This document shows positions 1 to 5,520 of a stretch of DNA of 11,265 bases, piece by piece. Made by a program: the position numbers and the translations under genes. The stretch's first letter is position 1. Each line of letters begins with the position of its first letter. The notes beneath the pieces were generated by a model that was not told where the DNA came from, made no database searches, and was given only the letters and a program-made list of their open reading frames with translations. Source of the DNA: Chitinophagaceae bacterium (lineage in GTDB: Bacteria > Bacteroidota > Bacteroidia > Chitinophagales > Chitinophagaceae). The DNA lies in the NCBI GenBank assembly GCA_025455245.1, contig JALOMX010000028.1:1-11265 (forward strand). The letters are read 5' to 3'.

Positions 1-537
1 AGTAGAAATGCTTTTCATAAAGTAGGTGGTTTTAAAGGAATAGATGCCTTGCCAACAGGAGATGATATGTTGCTGATGTATAAAATTTTTAAGAAGTATC
101 CCTCCGGTATACGCTATGTAAGGAGTTATGAATCATTGGTTTTTACCAAAGCCCCATCCACGTGGAAAGATTTTTTTCAGCAGCGAATCCGTTGGGCAAG
201 TAAGGCTGCATACTTTCACGATAAGCGAATCTTCTGGGTCTTACTGTTGGTTTATTTGTTTAATGTCTGGTTATTGGTCCTGGCCATTGCAGCTATATTT
301 TCAAAGCAGGCTTTGCTTTGGCTGGTTATGTGCATAAGCGTAAAAATAGTGTCAGAACTCATTTTCTTATGGCCCGTAGCACTATTTTTCAGGAAAACAA
401 AATGGATGGTTTACTTCCCTTTTTTACAGCCTGTCCATATTGTCTATACAATTTTGGCAGGTTGGCTTGGAAGGTTTGGCTCATATAAATGGAAAGGAAG
501 GACAGTTCAAAAACCATCCATCCTCTCCAAGGGCTGA
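1..537 (+). CDS. Glycosyltransferase family 2-type membrane protein, 3' part only
   Basis: The reading frame is open from the first base, so the gene starts before the window; 178 codons are visible. The visible part has the C-terminal signature of processive or membrane GT2 enzymes: a Phe-x-x-Val-Gly-Gly-Phe stretch, a Gly-Asp-Asp acidic motif near visible residues 20-22, and a Gln-Gln-Arg-Ile-Arg-Trp (QxxRW-type) motif at about residues 60-65. Three hydrophobic segments follow (roughly 76-100, 105-130 and 135-155), ending in a basic tail. In this family the Asp motif and QxxRW bind the acceptor and the nucleotide-sugar, and the membrane helices anchor the enzyme or form a translocation path. 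The likely role is transfer of a sugar to a lipid or polysaccharide at the inner membrane; donor and acceptor cannot be read from this fragment. It converges on the Lrp gene with a 10-base gap and no visible terminator. Confidence 0.85.
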   Translation, partial: SRNAFHKVGGFKGIDALPTGDDMLLMYKIFKKYPSGIRYVRSYESLVFTKAPSTWKDFFQQRIRWASKAAYFHDKRIFWVLLLVYLFNVWLLVLAIAAIFSKQALLWLVMCISVKIVSELIFLWPVALFFRKTKWMVYFPFLQPVHIVYTILAGWLGRFGSYKWKGRTVQKPSILSKG

Positions 538-547
538 TGAAATGTTT

Positions 548-1012
548 TTAGGTTACCTGGATATTACGGCTAAAACTTTCTTCGAGTGAGATAAAGGTCT
601 CGGTACGTTCAATGCCTTTAATTTTTTGTAACTGATCATGCAGGACGCTCCTCAATTGGCCGATGTCCCTGCATACAATTTCACAGAACATACTGTAGTT
701 TCCGGTGGTGTAATTGAGCCTTACAATCTCCGGGATTTTCCTAAGTTCCTGAGCTACAACATCATACATCGAACTTTTTTCGAGATATATCCCTAAAAAA
801 GCAATGACATCATATCCCATGATCTTTTTGTCAATGGAAAGTTTGGTACCTTTTGCAATGCCCAGTTCCTCTAATTTTTTAATGCGGACATGTATTGTTC
901 CTCCGCTTACCCCTAACTTTTTGCCGAGGTCTGCATACGAAATTTCAGCATCATCAACCATCTGCTGAATGATTTGGAAGTCAAGTCTGTCCAAATGCGG
1001 TTTTGAGTTCAT
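548..1012 (-). CDS. Lrp/AsnC family transcriptional regulator
   Basis: This 154-residue protein has the usual length and two-part layout of Lrp/AsnC proteins. An N-terminal winged helix-turn-helix spans about residues 6-60: Leu-Asp at the start, then the Ala-Asp-Leu-Gly-Lys-Lys-Leu-Gly-Val-Ser recognition region and a Lys-Lys-Leu-Glu-Glu helix. A C-terminal RAM/ligand-sensing domain spans about 68-150, with the family-typical Thr-Gly-Asn-Tyr-Ser segment. Such proteins form dimers to octamers on DNA and answer to amino acids or related metabolites. The effector here is unknown, and neither neighbour is an amino-acid gene. The ATG at 1012 is preceded by an A-rich stretch without a Shine-Dalgarno sequence, as usual in Bacteroidota. 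It is transcribed away from the 760-base spacer that carries the tRNA-like RNA; autoregulation through that spacer is plausible but not shown. Confidence 0.93.
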   Translation of the reverse strand: MNSKPHLDRLDFQIIQQMVDDAEISYADLGKKLGVSGGTIHVRIKKLEELGIAKGTKLSIDKKIMGYDVIAFLGIYLEKSSMYDVVAQELRKIPEIVRLNYTTGNYSMFCEIVCRDIGQLRSVLHDQLQKIKGIERTETFISLEESFSRNIQVT

Positions 1013-1095
1013 TTTGCGTAGTGTTTTAAAAAAATTCTAACTAAATAACCGATCTATTGAATTTTAACTAAAATATAAAATTTTGCATTGAAAAA

Positions 1096-1127
1096 TTTGG
1101 AATCTATAGTGAGTGGTTATAATATTG
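1096..1127 (+). promoter_or_regulatory. Candidate Bacteroidota-type promoter reading toward the tRNA-like RNA
   Basis: TTTG at 1096-1099 is followed after exactly 20 bases by TAATATTG at 1120-1127. The Bacteroidota housekeeping consensus is TTTG, a spacer of about 19-21, then TAnnTTTG; only one base of the -7 box differs. Transcription would start near 1133-1136 and reach the terminator at 1565-1595, giving a primary transcript of about 460 nt. The region is AT-rich, so a chance match is possible. I found no better match closer to the tRNA-like gene. Confidence 0.4.
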
Positions 1128-1364
1128 CACCCACAAACGAATTAAGAAACATAGGAGAATTACAAAACCGTTAGGCTTTTCCTAAATTTCTTTCGTCTGT
1201 TTCCAAATAGTTCTTTAAGTGATTCTGTCTCGCTCGATGAAGATTGAAACTTTTGAATCGTAGGTGTCTTTCAGCGTGTTTTTCTAAATGTAAATATAGA
1301 GAATATTCTGAAACTTCAAATATTTTTCAATTTTTTCTAAGAAAATGAGATAATCATTAAATAC
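1128..1364 (+). other. Non-coding stretch between candidate promoter and tRNA-like RNA
   Basis: This AT-rich stretch would be the leader of the tRNA-like transcript if the promoter at 1096-1127 is real. I see no convincing ORF; the only short in-frame ATG reading, at 1237-1263, is eight codons without a ribosome-binding signal. A small hairpin is possible at 1171-1185 (TTAGG, loop CTTTT, CCTAA). GATTGAAAC within the stretch resembles the tail of some CRISPR repeats but occurs once. No tRNA arms, repeats or coding signature were found. A 5' leader of this length would be removed by RNase P if the tRNA-like fold is processed normally. Confidence 0.5.
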
Positions 1365-1559
1365 TGTGGGGTGATGAAATTTTTGGCAGACATGCCCTCT
1401 TGTCTCGAGGGTGGAGAGCAAAGGATAAACACTGCGTAACGCCGATTCCGACTGCAGCGGAACCGACTGGGGTTGACCACCAATCGGCCGGGATAGCTTC
1501 CCGACACTCGATGCGCAGCGGCTAACTTCTCCGTGGAGGTTCGAATCCTCCCCCTACAG
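1365..1559 (+). ncRNA. tRNA-like RNA (class II, Leu-like body) with a giant structured variable arm
   Basis: A full cloverleaf can be drawn. The acceptor stem is TGTGGGG 1365-1371 with CCCTACA 1552-1558 (seven pairs, one G-U), with unpaired G 1559 as discriminator and no encoded CCA. T8-G9 are 1372-1373. The D stem is ATG/CAT (1374-1376/1391-1393), with a 14-nt loop containing GG at 1385-1386. The anticodon stem is CCCTC/GAGGG (1395-1399/1407-1411), with loop TTGTCTC giving U33 and a nominal GUC anticodon. The T arm is GGAGG-TTCGAAT-CCTCC (1535-1551). The D arm matches bacterial tRNA-Leu in pattern (AAATT..GG.AGA) with three extra loop bases. The variable region runs 1412-1534 (123 nt). Its base is an ordinary class II stem, GGAGA 1413-1417 with TCTCC 1528-1532, extendable by wobbles at both ends. 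Inside that stem lie about 110 nt with further helices: 1432-1436/1514-1518, 1441-1447/1482-1488 and the hairpin 1489-1503. Oddities are U37, a U1-A72 first pair and G73. It could be a non-decoding tRNA-derived RNA, a divergent tRNA, or a pseudogene that keeps its fold by chance. The structure reading is confident; the function is unknown. Confidence 0.7.
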
Positions 1560-1564
1560 CACTG

Positions 1565-1595
1565 AAAACCCCGGCGAAAGCCGGGGTTTTGTTTT
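1565..1595 (+). terminator. Strong intrinsic terminator of the tRNA-like RNA
   Basis: AAAACCCCGGC (1565-1575) pairs perfectly with GCCGGGGTTTT (1580-1590) across a GAAA tetraloop, and the T-rich run TTTTGTTTT ends at 1595. It begins five bases after the last base of the tRNA-like fold. This strongly suggests that the RNA is a separate, deliberately ended transcript, and it insulates the merR gene downstream. Confidence 0.93.
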
Positions 1596-1649
1596 ATGGT
1601 GCCACCTTCCTTAACTATTGGCCACAGGTCAGCCTCCCCCTTAAGCCCG

Positions 1650-1688
1650 AAAATGAAAAAGGGTAAAAGTTGGCTGCCGTTTCATTTT
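1650..1688. repeat. 9-bp inverted repeat upstream of merR
   Basis: AAAATGAAA (1650-1658) and TTTCATTTT (1680-1688) are perfect inverted copies separated by 21 bases. They lie between the tRNA-like RNA terminator and the merR promoter region. The separation of arm centres, 30 bp, is close to three helical turns, which would suit a looping or dimeric regulator. AT-rich DNA also produces such matches by chance. Confidence 0.35.
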
Positions 1689-1706
1689 AGATGACTTCGT
1701 TATTAT

Positions 1707-1738
1707 TTTTTTTAACACTGTTAACATGCCTTACTTTG
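1707..1738 (+). promoter_or_regulatory. Candidate merR promoter with palindrome in its spacer
   Basis: TTTT at 1707-1710 and TTACTTTG at 1731-1738 are each one base from the Bacteroidota -33 (TTTG) and -7 (TAnnTTTG) elements, and they are spaced by 20 bases. A transcript would start around 1743-1746, about 28 bases before the merR ATG. The spacer carries the perfect dyad TTAACA-C-TGTTAA (1712-1724). Regulators of the MerR family characteristically bind a dyad between the two promoter elements, so autoregulation by the gene just downstream is a reasonable inference. Confidence 0.35.
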
Positions 1739-1772
1739 CAATACAGGTTTTTTACCTGCAACTTGCATATTT

Positions 1773-2858
1773 ATGATTGGAAAACAACTAGATCTGTTTG
1801 GCGGACCTCCAATGCCTCCCAAAAAAATAAGGGTAGAGGAAGAAGAACCGGCACAAATTCCTGCCGAAGAAGTATCCAACGAACCTGTTTCAGAAAATAA
1901 AATCGATTCTTCCGCAGAATTTCCCGCGGCGGGCGAGGAGCAAAAAGTCTTCGTTCAAATGCCCGGTAATTCATCAGTATCACAAATCATTACCACCGGC
2001 CAAAGCATTCCGGAACCAACCGAAAATGAATTACCGGCTAATGGACCTGATGTAACAACCCCAGAAGAAGCCGAAGAAAATATTATCGCTCTTGATTCCC
2101 CGGAACCCGGGGAAATTGATGATACAGAAACCGATTCCGGATTTGAAGTATCGGTTTTGCAGCAGGAAACAACATACGAAGAACAGGATGTTGCAGATGA
2201 AGTAGTGTTTGCAGCAGAAGATGAAGAAACAGAGGAGTATGATGATAGGCAGATGCAGGAAGACATTTTGGGAGATTCCATTGGGGCTGAGGAAGAACAA
2301 ATTGTGCAAACGGAGAATAGGGCTGACCTCATACCCGGGATTCATGAAGATCCTGTTATGCAAGAGACAGCATCTGCTGATGAACCGGAATCTGATAACG
2401 CAGAAGACATTGAAGCTATCTCTGAATTATCTGCTGATAACCCTATTGAAGGATTTACAGAAAAGGAGGAAACTGACCGGCATCTTAATGAAGATGGCCG
2501 ACAGTTATCATCTTCAGGTTTAAATATTCCCGAAGAAAAAATATTGTACAGCCGGCAGTACTATACCATGCGCGAAACAGCGGCTATGTTCAATGTTAAT
2601 CAATCATTGCTCCGGTTTTGGGAAAATGAATTTGATATCCTGAAACCAAAGAAGAACCGCAAGGGTGACCGGTATTTCAGGCCGGATGATATCCGAAACC
2701 TTGAAATGATTTATCACCTGTTGAGAATCAGAAAGTTTACCATTGAGGGTGCAAAAGAATATATTAAATCAAGATCGAGATCGCTTGAAACCTTTGAGAT
2801 GGTGCAGCGGCTTGAAAAGTTGAAGTTATTTTTACAGGAGCTAAAAACGGCTAATTGA
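1773..2858 (+). CDS. MerR-type DNA-binding protein with long acidic N-terminal tail
   Basis: This 361-residue protein is built in two parts. Residues 1-20 carry a short conserved-looking head (Gln-Leu-Asp-Leu-Phe-Gly, then Pro-Pro and basic residues). Residues about 21-255 are low-complexity and dominated by Glu and Asp, with Ser/Thr/Pro and no Cys, so they are very probably disordered. Residues 259-330 form a MerR winged helix: Tyr-Thr-Met-Arg-Glu-Thr-Ala-Ala-Met-Phe-Asn-Val, then Leu-Leu-Arg-Phe-Trp-Glu-Asn-Glu-Phe and the Lys-Lys-Asn-Arg-Lys-Gly-Asp-Arg-Tyr-Phe wing. A short helix rich in Leu, Lys and Glu ends the protein (about 336-358) and could be the dimerising coil. Typical Bacteroidota members of this subgroup are only about 100-130 residues, so the acidic extension is unusual. 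No metal-binding Cys is present, so metal sensing is unlikely. The thioredoxin-like gene starts one base after the stop, indicating one operon. The target genes are unknown. Confidence 0.88.
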   Translation: MIGKQLDLFGGPPMPPKKIRVEEEEPAQIPAEEVSNEPVSENKIDSSAEFPAAGEEQKVFVQMPGNSSVSQIITTGQSIPEPTENELPANGPDVTTPEEAEENIIALDSPEPGEIDDTETDSGFEVSVLQQETTYEEQDVADEVVFAAEDEETEEYDDRQMQEDILGDSIGAEEEQIVQTENRADLIPGIHEDPVMQETASADEPESDNAEDIEAISELSADNPIEGFTEKEETDRHLNEDGRQLSSSGLNIPEEKILYSRQYYTMRETAAMFNVNQSLLRFWENEFDILKPKKNRKGDRYFRPDDIRNLEMIYHLLRIRKFTIEGAKEYIKSRSRSLETFEMVQRLEKLKLFLQELKTAN

Positions 2859-2859
2859 T

Positions 2860-3390
2860 ATGATGAGGATGCGTAATCTTATATTGGTATTTATTTCCAT
2901 GTTTTTTATTAATCAGTTACAGGCCCAATCTGAACTGAAATTATTTGAAGTGGTTCCGGATGCTGAAGAAAAGAAATTTCTAAAAGGTTTTATCAGTAAG
3001 GAGCAAATTACCGGTGACCCTGATTTTGCCTGGTATCAGCAAAACCTGAAATATGCAAAGCCCAACAAAGAATACGTAGATATCATCAAAGAAAAAGCTT
3101 ACGATTTTCAGATAATGCTTTTTATCGGTACATGGTGCCATGATTCTCAACAGATTTTACCTAAATATTTTTCATTGCTTGAAGCAGCAGAGTTTCCGGA
3201 TCACCACATGGTAATTATCGCATGCGACAGGCAAAAAACTGCGCCGGCCAATATGCATCGTCCGATGAAGGTAGTAAATGTGCCTACCCTTATTGTCTTG
3301 AAAGAGGGAAAAGAAGTAGGGCGTATAATGGAATTCGGAACAACGGGTATGGTAGACAAGGAACTTGCCGACATCATAAAAACACTTTAG
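2860..3390 (+). CDS. Exported thioredoxin-fold protein with CxxS active site
   Basis: This 176-residue protein begins with a signal peptide (Arg-containing head, hydrophobic core about 7-18, likely cut after Gln-Ala-Gln near residue 23). The mature part has a thioredoxin fold: a beta strand, then Gly-Thr-Trp-Cys-His-Asp-Ser (Trp92, Cys93, Ser96), a helix, and the cis-proline loop Asn-Val-Pro-Thr (Pro142), followed by Leu-Ile-Val-Leu-Lys-Glu-Gly-Lys-Glu. The second catalytic cysteine of CxxC is replaced by serine, so a normal dithiol reductase cycle is impossible. Cys122 is the only other cysteine of the mature protein. Monothiol enzymes of this kind can act on mixed disulfides or as chaperone-like proteins; the actual substrate is unknown. 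It probably acts in the periplasm. It is co-transcribed with the MerR-type gene (one base between stop and ATG; a second ATG at 2863 is equally possible). Its TAG stop overlaps the TAA stop of the opposing gene. Confidence 0.86.
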   Translation: MMRMRNLILVFISMFFINQLQAQSELKLFEVVPDAEEKKFLKGFISKEQITGDPDFAWYQQNLKYAKPNKEYVDIIKEKAYDFQIMLFIGTWCHDSQQILPKYFSLLEAAEFPDHHMVIIACDRQKTAPANMHRPMKVVNVPTLIVLKEGKEVGRIMEFGTTGMVDKELADIIKTL

Positions 3391-4238
3391 GGTAACCGGT
3401 AAATAGAAAGTGCACCCTCTTTGTCAAGAACATAGAGTTTTTGACTTTCCACGCGGATCTTTTGACCTGAATTAAGCAACGATGAAGGGAGATTAAAGTT
3501 GCGGATGTTTAGTGTACCCGGTTCGTAATAAATCAATCCGTTTGCATCGGTGGCAGCAATTCCTTTTGAAATGCCTTGAACATTTTGCCATCCGGTAAAA
3601 CTGAGTTTGTTTTTATAAGCGCCATAATAGTCCATTACGAGAAGCCCTTTTGCGCTGTCGTATGCATATAAAAACCGGTTGAAATCACAAAGGGTTTGCG
3701 GTTGCGGAGGTTCATCAAAAATTACCCTGAAATCAGGTGAGGTAGTAAGTACCTTTCCGTTCTCATCTACTTTTTTTACCATATTATCCAACTCGTCGTA
3801 CACCCAGATATTATTGTCAAAACTTTGCGTTATGGCGCTAACCTGTTGTATGCCGGCGGTTCGGAGATTAAGTATGGTTCGGACATTAAAAAACCTGTCG
3901 AGAATGATAATGATTCCATAATCGCGGAAAAATAAAAGCACTTTCAATGGATTGGAAACATCTATGGAATAAAGCTTTCCGAATTTTCGCTTATCATTAT
4001 AAACAGCGAGGCTGTCGAGGGTAGGTGAGCGTTTAATGATTTGTTGTTGCGCGCCTACAAGGAAAAGGTTCCCGAGGTTATCTACCTCAAAGTCGCTGAA
4101 CTTTCCTTCGAGGGTATGGATGAATACCGGTAAGTTTTTATTGGAGGAATCTATGGTTTGGGCAATGAGTGGTTGACAGCTTTCAGAAAACAGTATGCCT
4201 GAAAGGCTATAAAAAAAATATATGATTATCTTCTTCAT
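3387..4238 (-). CDS. Exported beta-propeller-like protein of unknown function
   Basis: This 283-residue protein has a signal peptide (Met-Lys-Lys, hydrophobic core to about residue 20, probable cut after Ile-Ala-Gln near 27). The remainder is beta-rich with recurring short units of the NHL/six-bladed-propeller kind: Phe-Glu-Val-Asp-Asn-Leu-Gly-Asn-Leu-Phe-Leu-Val, Asn-Asn-Ile-Trp-Val-Tyr-Asp-Glu-Leu, Ala-Ala-Thr-Asp-Ala-Asn-Gly-Leu-Ile-Tyr-Tyr and Gln-Lys-Leu-Tyr-Val-Leu-Asp-Lys-Glu-Gly. No catalytic residues can be proposed; a binding or scaffold role in the periplasm or outer membrane is the cautious reading. The cysteine at residue 21 does not sit in a good lipobox. The ATG follows the lpxH stop with no intervening base, so translation is probably coupled to lpxH, which may point to an envelope-related role. 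The gene ends tail-to-tail with the thioredoxin-like gene, sharing stop-codon bases. Confidence 0.7.
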   Translation of the reverse strand: MKKIIIYFFYSLSGILFSESCQPLIAQTIDSSNKNLPVFIHTLEGKFSDFEVDNLGNLFLVGAQQQIIKRSPTLDSLAVYNDKRKFGKLYSIDVSNPLKVLLFFRDYGIIIILDRFFNVRTILNLRTAGIQQVSAITQSFDNNIWVYDELDNMVKKVDENGKVLTTSPDFRVIFDEPPQPQTLCDFNRFLYAYDSAKGLLVMDYYGAYKNKLSFTGWQNVQGISKGIAATDANGLIYYEPGTLNIRNFNLPSSLLNSGQKIRVESQKLYVLDKEGALSIYRLP

Positions 4239-5009
4239 TTAAACGGACAATGTTTCTTCGAACTTCTTCAGTAGCATTTCCTGCCCATTCCATTCGGCAT
4301 AGGTAAAATGGGTAACCCAATCGCCGAGATTTACATACTGACTTCCTGAAGGAAGGGCATGAATACCCGGAACATGCCGATGGCCATATATAAAATAATC
4401 ATAATGCTCTTGCTGCAGTACTTCCCTGCTGTGGATCATCAGGAATTCTTTATCGGGACCCCAGAAACTTTTTTCATGTTCTGCTATTGCCGCCCGGCTT
4501 TTTCTGCTGAAAAAGTCTGCCAGACCAATACCAATGACAGGTGGCAGCAAACCAAACATCCATTGACAAACCGGGTTCCGGAAAATTTTCTTCAAAAATT
4601 TATAACCATGATCACCCGGGCCCAGACCATCGCCATGCGCTATGTAAAATCCTGTATTTCCAAAATGGAATGTTTTCGGCTGAAAGTAAACAGGGATATT
4701 AAGCTCCTGTTGAAAGTAGTTTTTCATCCACATATCATGATTACCTACAAAAAAGTGTACGTCAATACCGCTGTCCGTTAATTGCGCCAGTTTACCCAAT
4801 ACACGAACATATCCTTTGGGTACTACCTTTCGGTATTCGTACCAAAAATCAAACAAGTCGCCAACAATAAAAATTACCTGTGCTTCTTTTTGAATATTTT
4901 CCAGAAACCGGATAAGCTTTTTTTCCCGGACAAGGCTTGATTGCTTGTCGGGGGCTCCCAGATGAACATCACTGAGAAAATATATTTTTTTTCCGGGTAA
5001 TAAATCCAT
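4239..5009 (-). CDS. lpxH: UDP-2,3-diacylglucosamine diphosphatase LpxH (calcineurin-like phosphoesterase)
   Basis: This 256-residue protein (family members are about 240-260) carries all five metallophosphoesterase blocks: Ser-Asp-Val-His (Asp14, His16), Gly-Asp-Leu-Phe-Asp-Phe-Trp (Asp51), Gly-Asn-His-Asp (Asn90, His91), Ala-His-Gly-Asp (His125) and Tyr-Gly-His-Arg-His (His210, His212). The Phe-Asp-Phe-Trp-Tyr-Glu context and the helical lid around 135-185 are typical of LpxH rather than of other phosphoesterases. LpxH removes UMP from UDP-2,3-diacylglucosamine to give lipid X, the fourth step of lipid A synthesis, at the cytoplasmic face of the inner membrane. The metal is Mn2+ in characterised members. 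The gene lies six bases after the GGCT-like gene and abuts the propeller gene, so the three form one transcript. Confidence 0.9.
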   Translation of the reverse strand: MDLLPGKKIYFLSDVHLGAPDKQSSLVREKKLIRFLENIQKEAQVIFIVGDLFDFWYEYRKVVPKGYVRVLGKLAQLTDSGIDVHFFVGNHDMWMKNYFQQELNIPVYFQPKTFHFGNTGFYIAHGDGLGPGDHGYKFLKKIFRNPVCQWMFGLLPPVIGIGLADFFSRKSRAAIAEHEKSFWGPDKEFLMIHSREVLQQEHYDYFIYGHRHVPGIHALPSGSQYVNLGDWVTHFTYAEWNGQEMLLKKFEETLSV

Positions 5010-5015
5010 GAACCA

Positions 5016-5441
5016 TTATCTCTTGTTTCGGATGTATTCAAGCACATCGCCGCTTTCTACAACAGGCTTACCCTCTACATCGCCTGTGTACCAGTAAATC
5101 CAGGCATTATGTTCTTCTCCGCTGTCAAGTTTTACCAACGTAAGATCACGCCGGTATAATGCAGGCTGATCATAACTTGCATCCACACCTTCATAATCGT
5201 CAAGCTGAGCTATTGCATATTCAAACTCATCTTCATGATTTATCCGGTATAATTCCCCGGCTATTTGCAAATGTTCTTCGGAGGGAACAGCTGCAGGGTA
5301 AGGGCCAAGATCATATAAAATGCCCTGTGCCCTTCCGCGGCCAAGCAAGGAAAAATATTGCTTGATATATTCGTAAGCGGTATGGTTAAATCCCTGACGA
5401 AGTGATCCGTAAACAAATAAGTTATATTCCCTGTTTGGCAT
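5016..5441 (-). CDS. Gamma-glutamylcyclotransferase-like (GGCT/AIG2 fold) protein
   Basis: From the ATG at 5441 this gene encodes 141 residues. The frame is open back to a TTG at 5477, but the 12 extra residues do not resemble the family, and the fold begins with Asn-Leu-Phe-Val-Tyr-Gly-Ser-Leu-Arg (residues 7-15), so the ATG is the better start. Family marks are the Tyr-Gly-Ser-Leu phosphate/substrate loop, the Ile-Ala-Gly-Glu-Leu-Tyr-Arg-Ile strand (about 60-67) and Leu-Asp-Asp-Tyr-Glu-Gly (80-85), in which Glu84 is the expected catalytic acid. Proteins of this fold cyclise gamma-glutamyl or gamma-glutamylamine substrates to 5-oxoproline. Many bacterial members have no proven substrate, so the activity is inferred from the fold and Glu84 only. 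It is the first gene of the operon with lpxH; no convincing promoter was seen in the 79 bases upstream. Confidence 0.82.
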   Translation of the reverse strand: MPNREYNLFVYGSLRQGFNHTAYEYIKQYFSLLGRGRAQGILYDLGPYPAAVPSEEHLQIAGELYRINHEDEFEYAIAQLDDYEGVDASYDQPALYRRDLTLVKLDSGEEHNAWIYWYTGDVEGKPVVESGDVLEYIRNKR

Positions 5442-5520
5442 GATTTTGATGTATTTGGCAGGGTGCAAAATACGCAAAAAAGTACAGGGCCGGCTGTAAG
5501 TAATTTTTAAAATTTATATA

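Noticed and set aside
1237..1250. CRISPR repeat end (GATTGAAAC)
   Set aside because: It occurs once; there is no repeat-spacer periodicity and no cas gene.
1418..1527. Group I or group II intron inside a tRNA gene
   Set aside because: About 110 nt is too short for either intron type, no catalytic core pairing or domain V-like hairpin is visible, and the site is the variable arm, not the anticodon loop where tRNA introns occur.
1365..1595. tmRNA or two-piece tmRNA
   Set aside because: The fold has a normal D arm and anticodon arm with T8 and U33, no tag reading frame ending in an Ala-Ala stop, and it is half the usual tmRNA length. The acceptor does not start with the usual GGGG-type tmRNA sequence.
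5442..5477. TTG start for the GGCT-like protein
   Set aside because: The ATG at 5441 lies just before the fold's first strand; the extra 12 residues are not family-like.
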